Shown one piece after another: positions 29,932-38,877 of a DNA stretch of 64,000 bases. Position 1 is the stretch's first letter, and every line of letters starts with the position of its first letter. The stretch is from Roseateles noduli (GTDB taxonomy: Bacteria; Pseudomonadota; Gammaproteobacteria; Burkholderiales; Burkholderiaceae_C). The DNA lies in NCBI GenBank assembly GCA_002205125.1, contig NIOE01000021.1:1-64000 (forward strand), read 5' to 3'. The notes beneath the pieces are model-generated. The model did not search any database. It saw only the letters and a list, made by a program, of their open reading frames with translations, and was not told where the DNA came from. Both the position numbers and the translations under genes were made by a program.

Positions 29932-32103
29932 ATGACTGACTCGATGACCCGTTCGAAGACTCGTTCGTTGGACCACGCACAGGGGCGCGGGTCGCTGTCC
30001 CGCTGGTGGATGGCGACCTCCGTGGTGCTGGTCGCGCTGCTCGCGTTGCTGGCTCATGGAGCGGCGCACGCCGACGCGCCGTCGCGCGCGGGGCGCCTGG
30101 CCGATCTCGCCGGCTCCGTCTGGCTGTACGACGCCGATGAGCGCGAATGGGTGCAGATGCACCGCAACCAGAGCGTCGGTGAAGGCGACCGCCTGCGCGC
30201 CGACGACGGCAGCGGCGCGACGATCACCATCGGCTCCTCGACGCTGTGGATCGACCAGCGCAGCGAGATCGAATTCAACGCGCTGGCGGACAACCGCATC
30301 GCCGTGCAGATCGTGAAGGGCGCGGTCGGGCTGCGGTTGCGCGGCCAGGAAGCCGCCGACGAATGGACGGTGCGCACGCTGGAGGGCCGCTTCGGCTTCG
30401 AGCGCGAAGGCCTGTACCGCATGACGCAGCTGGACCGCGGCAGTGAAGCGCAGGCCTGGCAGGGCAAGCTGCGCTTCGACTCGCGCGCGACGGACGCGCA
30501 GCCGGTCTGGCTGGGCACCAATGAGCAGGCCGAGTTCTGGTGGGAGAACGGCCCCCGCACCGAACGCCAGTCGCTGCAGCAGGACGGCTTCGCCCGCCTG
30601 ATCCTGGAGGACAGCCGCGACGCGGTGCAGCCGCTGGTCGGCAGCGGCACGAGCGTGCCGTACGTGTCGCCCGAGATGACCGGCGCCGAGGACCTGGCGC
30701 GCTACGGCGCCTGGGAGCAGAGCTCCGAATACGGCGCCGTGTGGATCCCGCAGGTGGTCGTCGCCGACTGGGCGCCGTACCGCTACGGCCGCTGGATGTG
30801 GAGCGCCCGCTGGGGCTACACCTGGGTGGACGACATGCCCTGGGGCTTCGCGCCGTTCCATTACGGCCGCTGGGCCTACTACCGCGACCGCTGGTGCTGG
30901 GTGCCGGGGGCGTATGTGCGCCGTCCGGCGTATGCGCCGGCGCTGGTCGGCGGCGTGGGGCCGGGGATCTCGATCGGCGTCGTGGTGAACGGCGGCCGTC
31001 GTCCGCCGCCGCCGCGCTACGGCAGCTGGGTGCCGCTGGCGCCGCGCGAAGCCTGGACGCCGGGCTTCCGCTACAGCCAGGCCTACTACCGCCGCGTGAA
31101 TCCGGATGTGAATCCGGTGACGGTGGTGCGACCCGGGCAGCGCCCGCCGACCTACCGCAACGAACGCGATCACGGCGCGCTGTACACGCAGAAGCCGGTG
31201 TCGGCGCCGCTGCCGGCGACCGCGCTGCAGCCACAGCGCTCGTGGCCGCCGCGCCCGATCGGGCAGACGGAAGGCCGTCCCGATGGACGCCCGGACGGAC
31301 GCCCGGATGCGGGTCGCCCGTTCGTCGATCGCAATCACGACGGTCGACCTGACGGCCCCAACGACGGACGCAACGACGGACGCAATGGCGGACGGAACGA
31401 TGGCCGCAACGATGGTCGCAACGACGGCCGGAATGAAGGTCGTCCCTTCCTCGACCGCAACGGCGACGGCCGTCCGGATGCCCCCGGCGAAGCACGACCC
31501 GGCGAGAGCCGTCCGGTCCGCGGCGTGATCCGCCCGGAGCCTGACATCGCCACGGTGCGACCGCAGGTGCCGCAGCCGCAGCAGACCTCGCCGGCGCCGT
31601 CGACGCAGCCGGTGGTACCGCAGCGCGGCCCGGACGTGCAACGTCCGTCGGATCGCCGCGAGGGCGATCGCAACGAATGGCGCCATCGCGGGCCTGATCG
31701 CGTGGAGCAACCGCGCGTTGAGCAGCCGCGCGTCGAGCAACCTCGCGTTGAACGGCCGAACTTCGAGCAGCCGCGCACGGAGCAGCCGCGCTTCGAGCGT
31801 CCGCAGCAACCTCGGGTTGAACAACCGCGCGTGGAGCAGCCTCGTGTGGAACAGCCGCGCGTGGAAGCGCCGCGTCCGATGCCGCAGCCGCAGCCGCGCG
31901 TCGCCGCGCGCCGAGCCGCCTCGCGCGGCAGAGCCACCGCGTGCGGTGGACCCGCCGCGTCGCAACGACGGCCCCGGCCGTCAGATGGAACGCTGAACGA
32001 CAACGAGGGGCGAGAGCCCCTCGATTCGTTTCCGGCTCTCGATCAATCGATCAATCGATCAATCGATCAATCGATCAATCGATCCTGTACGACACGCCGG
32101 TGA
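29932..32103 (+). CDS. Large exported FecR/DUF6600-like protein with low-complexity tail (apparent C-terminal frameshift)
   Basis: A 723-aa protein as read. After a basic N-terminus and a membrane/signal helix (SVVLVALLALLAHGAAHA) comes a FecR-like segment (VWLYDADEREWVQM to about residue 190), then a Tyr/Trp-rich DUF6600-type region (YGRWMWSARWGYTWVDD, FHYGRWAYYRDRWCWVPG). The last 300 residues are low complexity: GRND/GRPD units near 440-500 and VEQPR units near 580-645. Near 31905 the proline-rich pattern jumps to the +1 frame, which continues PRAEPPRAAEPPRAVDPP and stops at 31996, 8 nt before a terminator. The 723-aa end therefore probably reflects a one-base indel. Function unknown. Confidence 0.8.
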   Translation: MTDSMTRSKTRSLDHAQGRGSLSRWWMATSVVLVALLALLAHGAAHADAPSRAGRLADLAGSVWLYDADEREWVQMHRNQSVGEGDRLRADDGSGATITIGSSTLWIDQRSEIEFNALADNRIAVQIVKGAVGLRLRGQEAADEWTVRTLEGRFGFEREGLYRMTQLDRGSEAQAWQGKLRFDSRATDAQPVWLGTNEQAEFWWENGPRTERQSLQQDGFARLILEDSRDAVQPLVGSGTSVPYVSPEMTGAEDLARYGAWEQSSEYGAVWIPQVVVADWAPYRYGRWMWSARWGYTWVDDMPWGFAPFHYGRWAYYRDRWCWVPGAYVRRPAYAPALVGGVGPGISIGVVVNGGRRPPPPRYGSWVPLAPREAWTPGFRYSQAYYRRVNPDVNPVTVVRPGQRPPTYRNERDHGALYTQKPVSAPLPATALQPQRSWPPRPIGQTEGRPDGRPDGRPDAGRPFVDRNHDGRPDGPNDGRNDGRNGGRNDGRNDGRNDGRNEGRPFLDRNGDGRPDAPGEARPGESRPVRGVIRPEPDIATVRPQVPQPQQTSPAPSTQPVVPQRGPDVQRPSDRREGDRNEWRHRGPDRVEQPRVEQPRVEQPRVERPNFEQPRTEQPRFERPQQPRVEQPRVEQPRVEQPRVEAPRPMPQPQPRVAARRAASRGRATACGGPAASQRRPRPSDGTLNDNEGREPLDSFPALDQSINRSIDQSINRSCTTRR
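32004..32030 (+). terminator. Terminator after the DUF6600-like gene
   Basis: CGAGGGGC/GCCCCTCG stem with GAGA loop followed by ATTCGTT. It starts 8 nt beyond the +1-frame stop at 31996 but lies inside the reading frame as sequenced, which supports the frameshift interpretation. Confidence 0.7.
32041..32083. repeat. 8-bp tandem repeat (atcaatcg, five copies)
   Basis: Five perfect copies at 32042-32081 plus partial ends. The array covers the C-terminal end of the frame-shifted upstream reading and, on the minus strand, the stop codon of the DUF481 gene (its stop is 32075-32077). Confidence 0.95.
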
Positions 32104-32842
32104 TGAACAGCGTGTCGTTCTTCTTCAGGCCGTCGCCGGGGTTGCTGTCGTAGCGATGCTGGACGGTGGCGGTGAGGCTGAACCGCTTGGTCATCGCGAC
32201 CGAGATGCCGCCGTCGAAGGTGGCGCGGTACTCGCCGCTGTTGCGCAGGTCGGGCAGGTAGGCCAGGCGCTGCTTGAACGTCGTGTTGTCGGAGATCTTG
32301 TGATTTGACTCTTCGGCGAACAGCAGTTCGAGGTTGCTGTACTTGCTGCGCAGCACGCCGTCCTGCAGGGCCGGCTCCACGTAGCGTTCCTGGGTGAAGC
32401 CCAGACCGGTGGACACGTCCCAGGTGACGTTGTCCTGCTTGATGACGTGATAACCGCCGCCGGCGCCGACGGAGTAGCGCGAGGATAGGTTGGCGGGTTC
32501 GTCCTTGAGCGCGTCGAACTGCCCGAAGCCGAACACGCGGTCGGTGACGTCGCGCTGGTAGTGCGTGCCGAAGGCGTAGCGCTGCTCGGATTCCGAGTCG
32601 TCGTTCTTCAGGTAGAGCGCGCGGGCGTTCGCGGTGAACTTGTCGGTCTTGGTGGCCTTGACGACTTCGCCGCTGAGGTTGACGGTGGTCGAGTCGCTGT
32701 TGCCCGACGAGACGCTGGCGCCCGCGGTGAACAGGGCCCGCCACTGCCCGTCGTCCTTGACGGTGACCTGGGCGAAGGAGAGCAGGGGCGCCGCAGCGAG
32801 GCAGGCGGCGGCAGAGACGGCGAGGAGGCGCGTCGGCGGCAT
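32075..32842 (-). CDS. DUF481 family outer-membrane protein
   Basis: A 255-aa exported protein of the DUF481 family, predicted beta-barrels of the outer membrane. A clear signal peptide (LLAVSAAACLAAAPLLSFAQ) is followed by alternating amphipathic strands: WRALFTAGASVSSGNSDST (the family-typical opening), YAFGTHYQRDVTDRVFGFGQ and a terminal LFITGVSYRID with the aromatic/hydrophobic barrel end. Start at 32842 is supported by AAGGAATCGAC. Longer starts upstream add only charged residues before the signal. Its stop lies inside the 8-bp repeat. Confidence 0.85.
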   Translation of the reverse strand: MPPTRLLAVSAAACLAAAPLLSFAQVTVKDDGQWRALFTAGASVSSGNSDSTTVNLSGEVVKATKTDKFTANARALYLKNDDSESEQRYAFGTHYQRDVTDRVFGFGQFDALKDEPANLSSRYSVGAGGGYHVIKQDNVTWDVSTGLGFTQERYVEPALQDGVLRSKYSNLELLFAEESNHKISDNTTFKQRLAYLPDLRNSGEYRATFDGGISVAMTKRFSLTATVQHRYDSNPGDGLKKNDTLFITGVSYRID

Positions 32843-33030
32843 GTCGATTCCTTTGGGGAGAGTGAACATGCGGGAGCTTCGGCAACCTCCGATCCCGTGC
32901 GTCTGCAATGCGCACGGACGGGATGCAATCCGACGTCATCCGTCGGCTTCCGCTGACAACCCGCCGGCATGACGGGGTGAGCGCGGGCGCTTGACGGTGT
33001 GTCGGTGTGTGACGCGGCTGATCCGGCCGA

Positions 33031-34353
33031 TCAGGCGACTGCGGGCACGACCGTGCCCACGCACGGTCCGAAGCCGATCGCACGACGTCCCGCCGCCTCG
33101 CAGCGACCCACCAACGCGACGCTGTCGCCGTCCTGAAGGAAGGTGCGCTGCTCGCCGTTGGGTAGCGTGATGGCCTGCTTGCCGCCGTTGGTCAGTTCCA
33201 GCAGCGAGCCACCTTGGCCCGCTTCCGGTCCGGACATCGTGCCCGACCCGAACAGGTCGCCCGGCTGCAGGTTGCAGCCGTTGCTGGCGTGGTGCGTGAG
33301 CATCTGCGCGACGGTCCAGTAGGCGTCGGCGAAGTCCGAGGTCATCAGCTTCGCCGGCGCGTCGCCCGCATCGCGCATCGCGCGGGTCTGCAGATGGACT
33401 TCCAGTCGGATGGAGATCGCGCCGCGATCGCGGTTGGCCGCGCCGTCGAGATATGGCAGCGGCTGCGGATCGCCCTCCGGCCGCGTGAACGCGCGACGGA
33501 ACGGCGCCAACGCTTCCATCGTGATCACCCACGGCGAGAGGGTGGTCGCGAAGCTCTTCGACAGGAAAGGGCCCAGCGGCTGGTATTCCCAGGCCTGGAT
33601 GTCGCGGGCCGACCAGTCGTTCAGCAGCACGAGCCCGAACAGATGGCGCTCCGCGTCACCGATCGCGATCGGATGCCCCTGCTCATTGCCGGTGCCGACA
33701 AGCGCGCCGACTTCCAGCTCGTAGTCGAGCCGCTTGATCGGACCGACGCTCGGCAGCTCGGCATCCGGCGCCTTGGTCTGGCCGACGGGACGGCGGAAGG
33801 TCTGGCCGCTGACGCCGATCGACGACACGCGCCCGTGATACCCGATGGGCACCCACTTGTAGTTGGGCAGCAGCGGATTGTCCGGGCGGAACAGCTTGCC
33901 GACCGTCGTCGCATGATGGATGCCGGCGTAGAAGTCGGTGTAGTCGCCGATGCGGCAGGGCAGCGTCATCTCGACGTTGGTCATCGGTTTGAGCGCCGGA
34001 GCGAGCTGCTCGGACGTCGCCGATCCCGCATCCGCGTTCAACGCGGCGACGAGCTCATGCCGCAGTTGCCGACGCAGATCCGGTCCCATCGCCATCAGCG
34101 GATTCAGTCCGAGGCCCTCACAGGTGCGCAGCACCGCGCCGAGCCCATCGGACAGGACGCCGAGATCGGCGGCGGCGATCAAGTCCAACACCTGGTCGCC
34201 GATGGCCGTGCCGGGCCGGAACGAGCCGGTCGCGCCGGCCATGCGGAACATGCCCAGCGGCAGGTTCTGGATCGGGAAATCGGTGTCGGGCGTGTTGGCG
34301 GAGGAGATCCAGCTGCGCAGCGCGGGATCGTGGGTGTGGTCGATGTCGGTCAT
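33031..34353 (-). CDS. fahA: Fumarylacetoacetase
   Basis: Hydrolyses fumarylacetoacetate to fumarate and acetoacetate, the last step of tyrosine catabolism. The 440-aa product has the N-terminal SH3-like domain and the FAH catalytic fold: YTDFYAGIHHATTVGKL (metal-binding Asp), IGYHGRVSSI, LDYELEVGALVG, LLNDWSARDIQAWEY and SKSFATTLSPWV. The ATG at 34353 (MTDIDHTHDP) is chosen because the upstream frame has no RBS; it lies 55 nt after hmgA, in the same operon. Confidence 0.95.
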   Translation of the reverse strand: MTDIDHTHDPALRSWISSANTPDTDFPIQNLPLGMFRMAGATGSFRPGTAIGDQVLDLIAAADLGVLSDGLGAVLRTCEGLGLNPLMAMGPDLRRQLRHELVAALNADAGSATSEQLAPALKPMTNVEMTLPCRIGDYTDFYAGIHHATTVGKLFRPDNPLLPNYKWVPIGYHGRVSSIGVSGQTFRRPVGQTKAPDAELPSVGPIKRLDYELEVGALVGTGNEQGHPIAIGDAERHLFGLVLLNDWSARDIQAWEYQPLGPFLSKSFATTLSPWVITMEALAPFRRAFTRPEGDPQPLPYLDGAANRDRGAISIRLEVHLQTRAMRDAGDAPAKLMTSDFADAYWTVAQMLTHHASNGCNLQPGDLFGSGTMSGPEAGQGGSLLELTNGGKQAITLPNGEQRTFLQDGDSVALVGRCEAAGRRAIGFGPCVGTVVPAVA

Positions 34354-34408
34354 GGGAAAGCCTTTCGAATTCTGTTGAGAGGAGGCGTCGCCGCGGAGCG
34401 CCTCGTCG

Positions 34409-35773
34409 TCATGCGGGTTTGAACTTGTCCTTGAGGCCGCCCCAGCAGGCCGCATAGTGGCTGTCGAGCGCGCCGCCGTTGAGCGCCCAGTCCGACGGAC
34501 GGAAGCGCCAGCGGCTCTCGAACATGAAGGCCAGCGTGTGGTCCAGCTTCTGCGGCGCCAGCGTCCGCGTGCTGGCGGCCTCGAAGGCGTCGGCATCGGG
34601 GCCGTGCGGCACCAGGCAGTTGTGCAGGCTCGCGCCGCCGGGCCGGAAGCCTTCGGGCTTGGCATCGTACTGGCCGTAGATCAGGCCCATGAACTCGCTC
34701 ATCACGTTGCGGTGGTACCAGGGCGGACGGAAAGTGTCCTCCTGCACCAGCCAGCGCGGCGGGAAAATCACGAAGTCGCAGTTGGCCGTCCCGGGCGTGT
34801 CGCTCGGCGAGGTCAGCACGGTGAAGATCGACGGATCGGGATGGTCGAAACTGATCGAGCCGATCGTCATGAAATCCTTGGTGTCGTACTTCAGCGGCGT
34901 GAGGTTGCCGTGCCACGCGACGACGTTGAACGGCGTCACCGCCTGGGCGTTGCGCCACAGCGCGCCGCCGGTCTTGCGGATCACTTCATAAGGGTCGCCG
35001 TCGGGCTCGTGCGCGGCGACGGGCGCGCGGAAGTCGCGCGGATTGGCCAGGCCGTTGGAGCCGATCGGACCGAGCTCCGGCAGGCGGAAGGCGGCGCCGT
35101 AGTTCTCGCAGATGTAGCCGCGGGCGGCGCTCTGCGGACCGCCCAGCGCGTCGACGCGGAAGGTCACCCCGCGCGGGATGAGCGCGATCTCGCCGGGCAC
35201 GACGTCGAGCAGGCCCATCTCGGTGGTGAGTCGCAGCCCGCCTTCCTGAGGAACGATCAGCATCTCGCCGTCGGCGTTCATCAGCGCGCGGCGGGTCATT
35301 GGCCGATTGAAGGCGTAGATCAACGAGGCCATGCCGACCTGCGCATCGGGGTCCCCGTTGCTGACGATGGTCTTGATGCTGTCGACGAAGTCGACGCCCG
35401 GCGCATCCGCCTGGGCATCGGGCATCGGGAACGGATGCCAGCGCAGCGGGTCCGGCGGTGCGGCAACACCGCCCGCGGCGCCGCTCGTCCAGAACGGCTG
35501 CTCATACGCATGGAACGCCCCCGTCACCACCGACGGCTGCCGGCGATACAGCCAGGTGCGGCGGTTCTCGACGCGCGGCGCGGTGAAGGCGCTGCCCGAA
35601 AGCAGTTCCGGATAGAGATCCATCGGCGCGCGCTGCGGGCTGTTGCGGCCCTTCGGCAAGGCGCCAGGAACGGACTCGGTTTCGAATTGATTGCCGAAGC
35701 CGCTCTGGTAGCTCAGCGCATCCGGCGTCGTGCCGGTCGCCTCGGAGGAACGAAGGGTCTCTGGTGCGCTCAT
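34409..35773 (-). CDS. hmgA: Homogentisate 1,2-dioxygenase
   Basis: Fe(II) enzyme opening the homogentisate ring to maleylacetoacetate. The 454-aa protein starts with [16 protein letters not shown], diagnostic for the family. The metal site is visible as [10 protein letters not shown] (His and Glu six apart) and [10 protein letters not shown] (second His). The C-terminal [15 protein letters not shown] is also standard. ATG overlaps the end of the DUF2783 gene by 4 nt. Product goes to MaiA, encoded at 9.1 kb. Confidence 0.97.
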   Translation of the reverse strand: MSAPETLRSSEATGTTPDALSYQSGFGNQFETESVPGALPKGRNSPQRAPMDLYPELLSGSAFTAPRVENRRTWLYRRQPSVVTGAFHAYEQPFWTSGAAGGVAAPPDPLRWHPFPMPDAQADAPGVDFVDSIKTIVSNGDPDAQVGMASLIYAFNRPMTRRALMNADGEMLIVPQEGGLRLTTEMGLLDVVPGEIALIPRGVTFRVDALGGPQSAARGYICENYGAAFRLPELGPIGSNGLANPRDFRAPVAAHEPDGDPYEVIRKTGGALWRNAQAVTPFNVVAWHGNLTPLKYDTKDFMTIGSISFDHPDPSIFTVLTSPSDTPGTANCDFVIFPPRWLVQEDTFRPPWYHRNVMSEFMGLIYGQYDAKPEGFRPGGASLHNCLVPHGPDADAFEAASTRTLAPQKLDHTLAFMFESRWRFRPSDWALNGGALDSHYAACWGGLKDKFKPA

Positions 35774-36033
35774 GCTTGTCCTCGTGGGGAAGCGTCGCCC
35801 GTGGTCGGGGCATCGATGGAATCTGGGGAAACCGCAGAAGCGGGATTCGCGCGGGCCGCCGCAGCCAGCGCTTCAAGCAGCACGTCCTGCCGGCCAATGT
35901 GGTTGGCGAGCAGCAGAACCAGCCGCGCGTTGAAGGCATGGCTCGCGTCGACGTCGAGACCATGATGCGCGCTCAGCAACGCTTCGTAGAAGTCGTCGCC
36001 GGCGTCGAAGTGGGGCGCAGTGATCAGAGGCAT
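35770..36033 (-). CDS. DUF2783 family small protein
   Basis: An 87-aa protein with the DUF2783 pattern: [18 protein letters not shown] then [22 protein letters not shown]. The family is known mainly from clusters with homogentisate dioxygenase or aromatic monooxygenases and has no assigned function. It overlaps hmgA by 4 nt downstream and the FAD monooxygenase by 10 nt upstream, so it is translated as part of the operon. A partner or assembly role for the neighbouring monooxygenase is a reasonable guess. Confidence 0.85.
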   Translation of the reverse strand: MPLITAPHFDAGDDFYEALLSAHHGLDVDASHAFNARLVLLLANHIGRQDVLLEALAAAARANPASAVSPDSIDAPTTGDASPRGQA

Positions 36034-37799
36034 GCGGCGGGCTCCTCCAAGGATGCCTCATGGCCGAGCGCCTGGCGCATCGCCGCATGGATCGCATCCC
36101 CAGTCGGCATCGTGCGCCAACGCGCGCAGACATGCTGATCAGGTCGAAGCAACACCACGGAGCCCGGGGTGGCGTCATAACGCTGCCGCACAAGCCCGCG
36201 TGCGTCGAACACATCGTCGATCCGAAGCATGAGCGGGACATCGATCCCAGACTCCGCGTCGCCAAGCGCGGGCTCTCCACGGGGCATGGGGGATCCCTCC
36301 TGGACCCCCAAGCCCCATTCCGGCCCCACAGACGCTCGCTGACGCCCACTTCCTTCGCCGGCCTCGTCGAACACCATCAAGGTGAAACGCCCCGGCTGCA
36401 TCTGGCGCAGGAGCCAGTCGTCACCGTCACCGTCGCCGTCCTCGCCGACGCTGACGCGGATCGGCGCGTCCACCGCCGGCATGCCGTACTGCAGCGTCGG
36501 CACGGAGAGCCGTCCACTGTTGACCAGCCGACGCGCGAAGTCGAAATCCTTGGCGAGCGTCAAGGTCGCGTCGCGGAACATCCGACTGACCTCGCTCTTG
36601 GGCGTGATGAAGTCGGTGGAGCGCGTCGAGTTCAGGATGTTCTCGTCCGCGGCCATCTCGCGCTCGCGCGCATAGGTGTCGAGCAGCGCATCCGGCGCGC
36701 GGCCCTGCACGACCGCCGCCAGCTTCCACGCGAGGTTGTCCGCGTCCTGGATGCCCGAGTTGGCCCCGCGCGCGCCGAACGGCGAAACGCCATGCGCCGC
36801 ATCGCCCGCAAAGACGATGCGCCCATGCCGGAAACGATCCATGCGCATGCAGGCGAAGGTGTAGACGCTGGCCCACACGAGCTCGATCTCCGGGACCGCG
36901 CCGTCGCCGCCCGCGGCGATCGAGGCCTCGCGCATCAGCGTGCGCACGCGCGGCAGGATGCGCTCGGGCTGCTTCTCCAACTCGGGATCGGCCTCCCAGC
37001 CGAGCTGGAAATCGATGCGCCACACGTCGTCAGGCTGCCGATGCAGCAGCACGCTCTGCCCCGGATGGAAAGGCGGATCGAACCAGAACCAACGCTCGGC
37101 GGGGAAGGGCGCGTTCATGCGCACGTCGGCGATGAGGAAGCGGTCCTTGAAGGTGCGGCCGTGGCTCTCCTCGCCGATCAGCTTGCGCAAGGTCGAGCGC
37201 GAACCGTCGCACGCAACGACGTGATCGGCCAGTAGCGTGTACGGGCCGTCGGGCGTCTCGATCTCCAGCGCGACGTGGTCGTCATGCTGCGTCAGACCGG
37301 TCACGCCGTGATGCCAGCGGAGATCGATCAACGGGAGTTCGAGCGCGCGCTCGACGAGGAAACCCTCGACGTAGTACTGCTGCAGGTTGACGAAGGCCGG
37401 ACGCTGGTGGCCGTCCTCGGCGAGCAGGTTGAATTGATAGACCTGTTCATTGCGGAAGAACACGCGCCCCACGTTCCAGGAGACGCCCTTGTCGACGAGC
37501 CGCTGACCGCAGCCGAGGCGGTCGAGGATCTCCAGCGTCCGTTTCGCGAAGCACAACGCGCGCGAGCCGACGGAGAGCCGCCCGTCGTTGTTGAGCAGCA
37601 CGACGGGAACGCCCTGCAGGGCGAGATCGATCGCCGCCGTCAGCCCGACCGGCCCCGCGCCGACGACGACGACGGGATGACGCGCAGGCTGGCCGCGCTC
37701 ATGCGCCTCCTGGTCTGCACTGCGGCGGTAGGGGTAGACGACGCGCTGATAGTCGACATCGGACGGCGCGGTCGAGGTGGCATGCACGGCGTTCTCCAT
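36024..37799 (-). CDS. FAD-dependent aromatic monooxygenase (MhpA/PheA-like)
   Basis: A 591-aa class A flavoprotein monooxygenase. FAD-binding GxGxxG is in VVVGAGPVGLTAAIDLALQG (about 45-64). The second flavin motif is IVFAGDAAHGVSPFGARG (about 329-346). An N-terminal extension of about 40 residues precedes the Rossmann fold, and the C-terminal 150 residues form a thioredoxin-like domain as in MhpA (3-(3-hydroxyphenyl)propionate hydroxylase). Position in the homogentisate operon suggests it hydroxylates a phenylacetate- or hydroxyphenyl-type precursor to give homogentisate; substrate is not proved. Confidence 0.87.
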   Translation of the reverse strand: MENAVHATSTAPSDVDYQRVVYPYRRSADQEAHERGQPARHPVVVVGAGPVGLTAAIDLALQGVPVVLLNNDGRLSVGSRALCFAKRTLEILDRLGCGQRLVDKGVSWNVGRVFFRNEQVYQFNLLAEDGHQRPAFVNLQQYYVEGFLVERALELPLIDLRWHHGVTGLTQHDDHVALEIETPDGPYTLLADHVVACDGSRSTLRKLIGEESHGRTFKDRFLIADVRMNAPFPAERWFWFDPPFHPGQSVLLHRQPDDVWRIDFQLGWEADPELEKQPERILPRVRTLMREASIAAGGDGAVPEIELVWASVYTFACMRMDRFRHGRIVFAGDAAHGVSPFGARGANSGIQDADNLAWKLAAVVQGRAPDALLDTYAREREMAADENILNSTRSTDFITPKSEVSRMFRDATLTLAKDFDFARRLVNSGRLSVPTLQYGMPAVDAPIRVSVGEDGDGDGDDWLLRQMQPGRFTLMVFDEAGEGSGRQRASVGPEWGLGVQEGSPMPRGEPALGDAESGIDVPLMLRIDDVFDARGLVRQRYDATPGSVVLLRPDQHVCARWRTMPTGDAIHAAMRQALGHEASLEEPAACL

Positions 37800-37819
37800 C
37801 GCTGCAGTCAGCCAATCAG

Positions 37820-37867
37820 ACTCCCTCTCCCGCTTGCGGGAGAGGGCAGGGGTGAGGGCCAGCGGCC
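37820..37867. repeat. REP-like palindromic element, copy 2
   Basis: Same 48-bp element as at 28061, with a perfect 11-bp CCCTCTCCCGC-TT-GCGGGAGAGGG hairpin (37823-37846). Located in the 87-nt gap between the monooxygenase start and the MBL stop. Confidence 0.9.
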
Positions 37868-37886
37868 GGGGCAGTGCGCAAGCCCT

Positions 37887-38840
37887 TCAGCCTTCGAGCG
37901 TCTGCCACATCTCCTGATCGCGCTGCGCGGTCCAGATGCGCGGATCGCGGAACTGCGTTACCTCGTCATAGCAACGCGTGACGTCGAACGGCATGCAGTG
38001 GTCGAAGATGACCCAGTGGCCGTATTTCTGCTTCATGACGGCGTAGGTGTCCTTGTAGACGGCGTTGAGCTCCTTGCCCGCGGCGACGCCGGCCTTCACC
38101 GACTCATGCAGATCGGCGATGAAGCTGCGCGTGCCGGCGAGTCCCTGCGCGACGGACTCGGGCGTGGTCAGCGCCGCACCTCGTCCGGGAACGAGCGCAG
38201 TCGGCTTGAGCGCGGCGAGGTTGTCCAGCGTCTGTGGCCAGTCGCTGAAGTACGCATCGCCGGCATACGGCGTGGCATCGAACTCGACCAGATCCCCGGA
38301 GAACAGGATCTTCTGCTCCGGCAGCCACGCGACGGTGTCGCCCTTCGTGTGCCCGCGCCCGAGCTGCAGCAGCTGCACTTCGAGCTTGCCGAGCCAGAGG
38401 CTCATCGCGCCCTGGAAGGTGATGGTCGGCCAGGTCAGTCCGGCCGGCACCGATTCGACATTGCGGAACAGTCGCGGGAAGCGGCCGATCTCGCTGGCCT
38501 TGTCCTGCTCGCCGCGCTCGACGATGAGGTCGTAGGTATCGCGGCTGGCGATGATGTGTTCGGGCTCATACGCCGAGGCGCCCAGCACGCGCACCGCGTG
38601 GTAGTGGCTCATCACGACGTACTTGATGGGCTTGTCGGTGACCTCGCGGATGCGGCGGATGACGTCCTGCGCCATCACGGGCGTGGCCTGCGTGTCGATG
38701 ACCATCACCGCGTCGTCGCCAATGATGATGCCGGTGTTCGGGTCGCCCTCGGCCGTGTAGGCATAGGCGTTGTCGCTGAGCTTGACGAAGGAGACCTGCT
38801 TCTCCTCGACGTCGGCATGGCTGGCGAACTGCTTGGTCAT
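37887..38840 (-). CDS. MBL-fold protein with non-canonical metal motif
   Basis: A 317-aa metallo-beta-lactamase-fold protein, first gene of the minus-strand homogentisate cluster. The usual HxHxDH motif reads SHYHAVRVLG (His79, His81; the Asp and third His are Ala82-Val83-Arg84). Other ligand-like tracts persist: GRGHTKGDTVAW, LFSGDLVEFD and FDHCMPFD. It could be a one-metal or repurposed hydrolase, perhaps acting on a lactone or thioester in the pathway. The ATG faces the IclR gene across a 118-nt repeat-rich spacer. Confidence 0.82.
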   Translation of the reverse strand: MTKQFASHADVEEKQVSFVKLSDNAYAYTAEGDPNTGIIIGDDAVMVIDTQATPVMAQDVIRRIREVTDKPIKYVVMSHYHAVRVLGASAYEPEHIIASRDTYDLIVERGEQDKASEIGRFPRLFRNVESVPAGLTWPTITFQGAMSLWLGKLEVQLLQLGRGHTKGDTVAWLPEQKILFSGDLVEFDATPYAGDAYFSDWPQTLDNLAALKPTALVPGRGAALTTPESVAQGLAGTRSFIADLHESVKAGVAAGKELNAVYKDTYAVMKQKYGHWVIFDHCMPFDVTRCYDEVTQFRDPRIWTAQRDQEMWQTLEG

Positions 38841-38877
38841 GGCGTGTCCCGGGCGTTGGCTGAGGGTAGGGCGTCCC

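Noticed and set aside
31360-31860. Tandem units in the DUF6600-like gene considered as a CRISPR-like array
   Set aside because: Units are 12-15 bp, coding and without unique spacers.
29827-31965. A 712-codon open frame antisense to the DUF6600-like gene
   Set aside because: Arises from the repeated codons of the plus-strand gene; no recognisable domain and no start signal.
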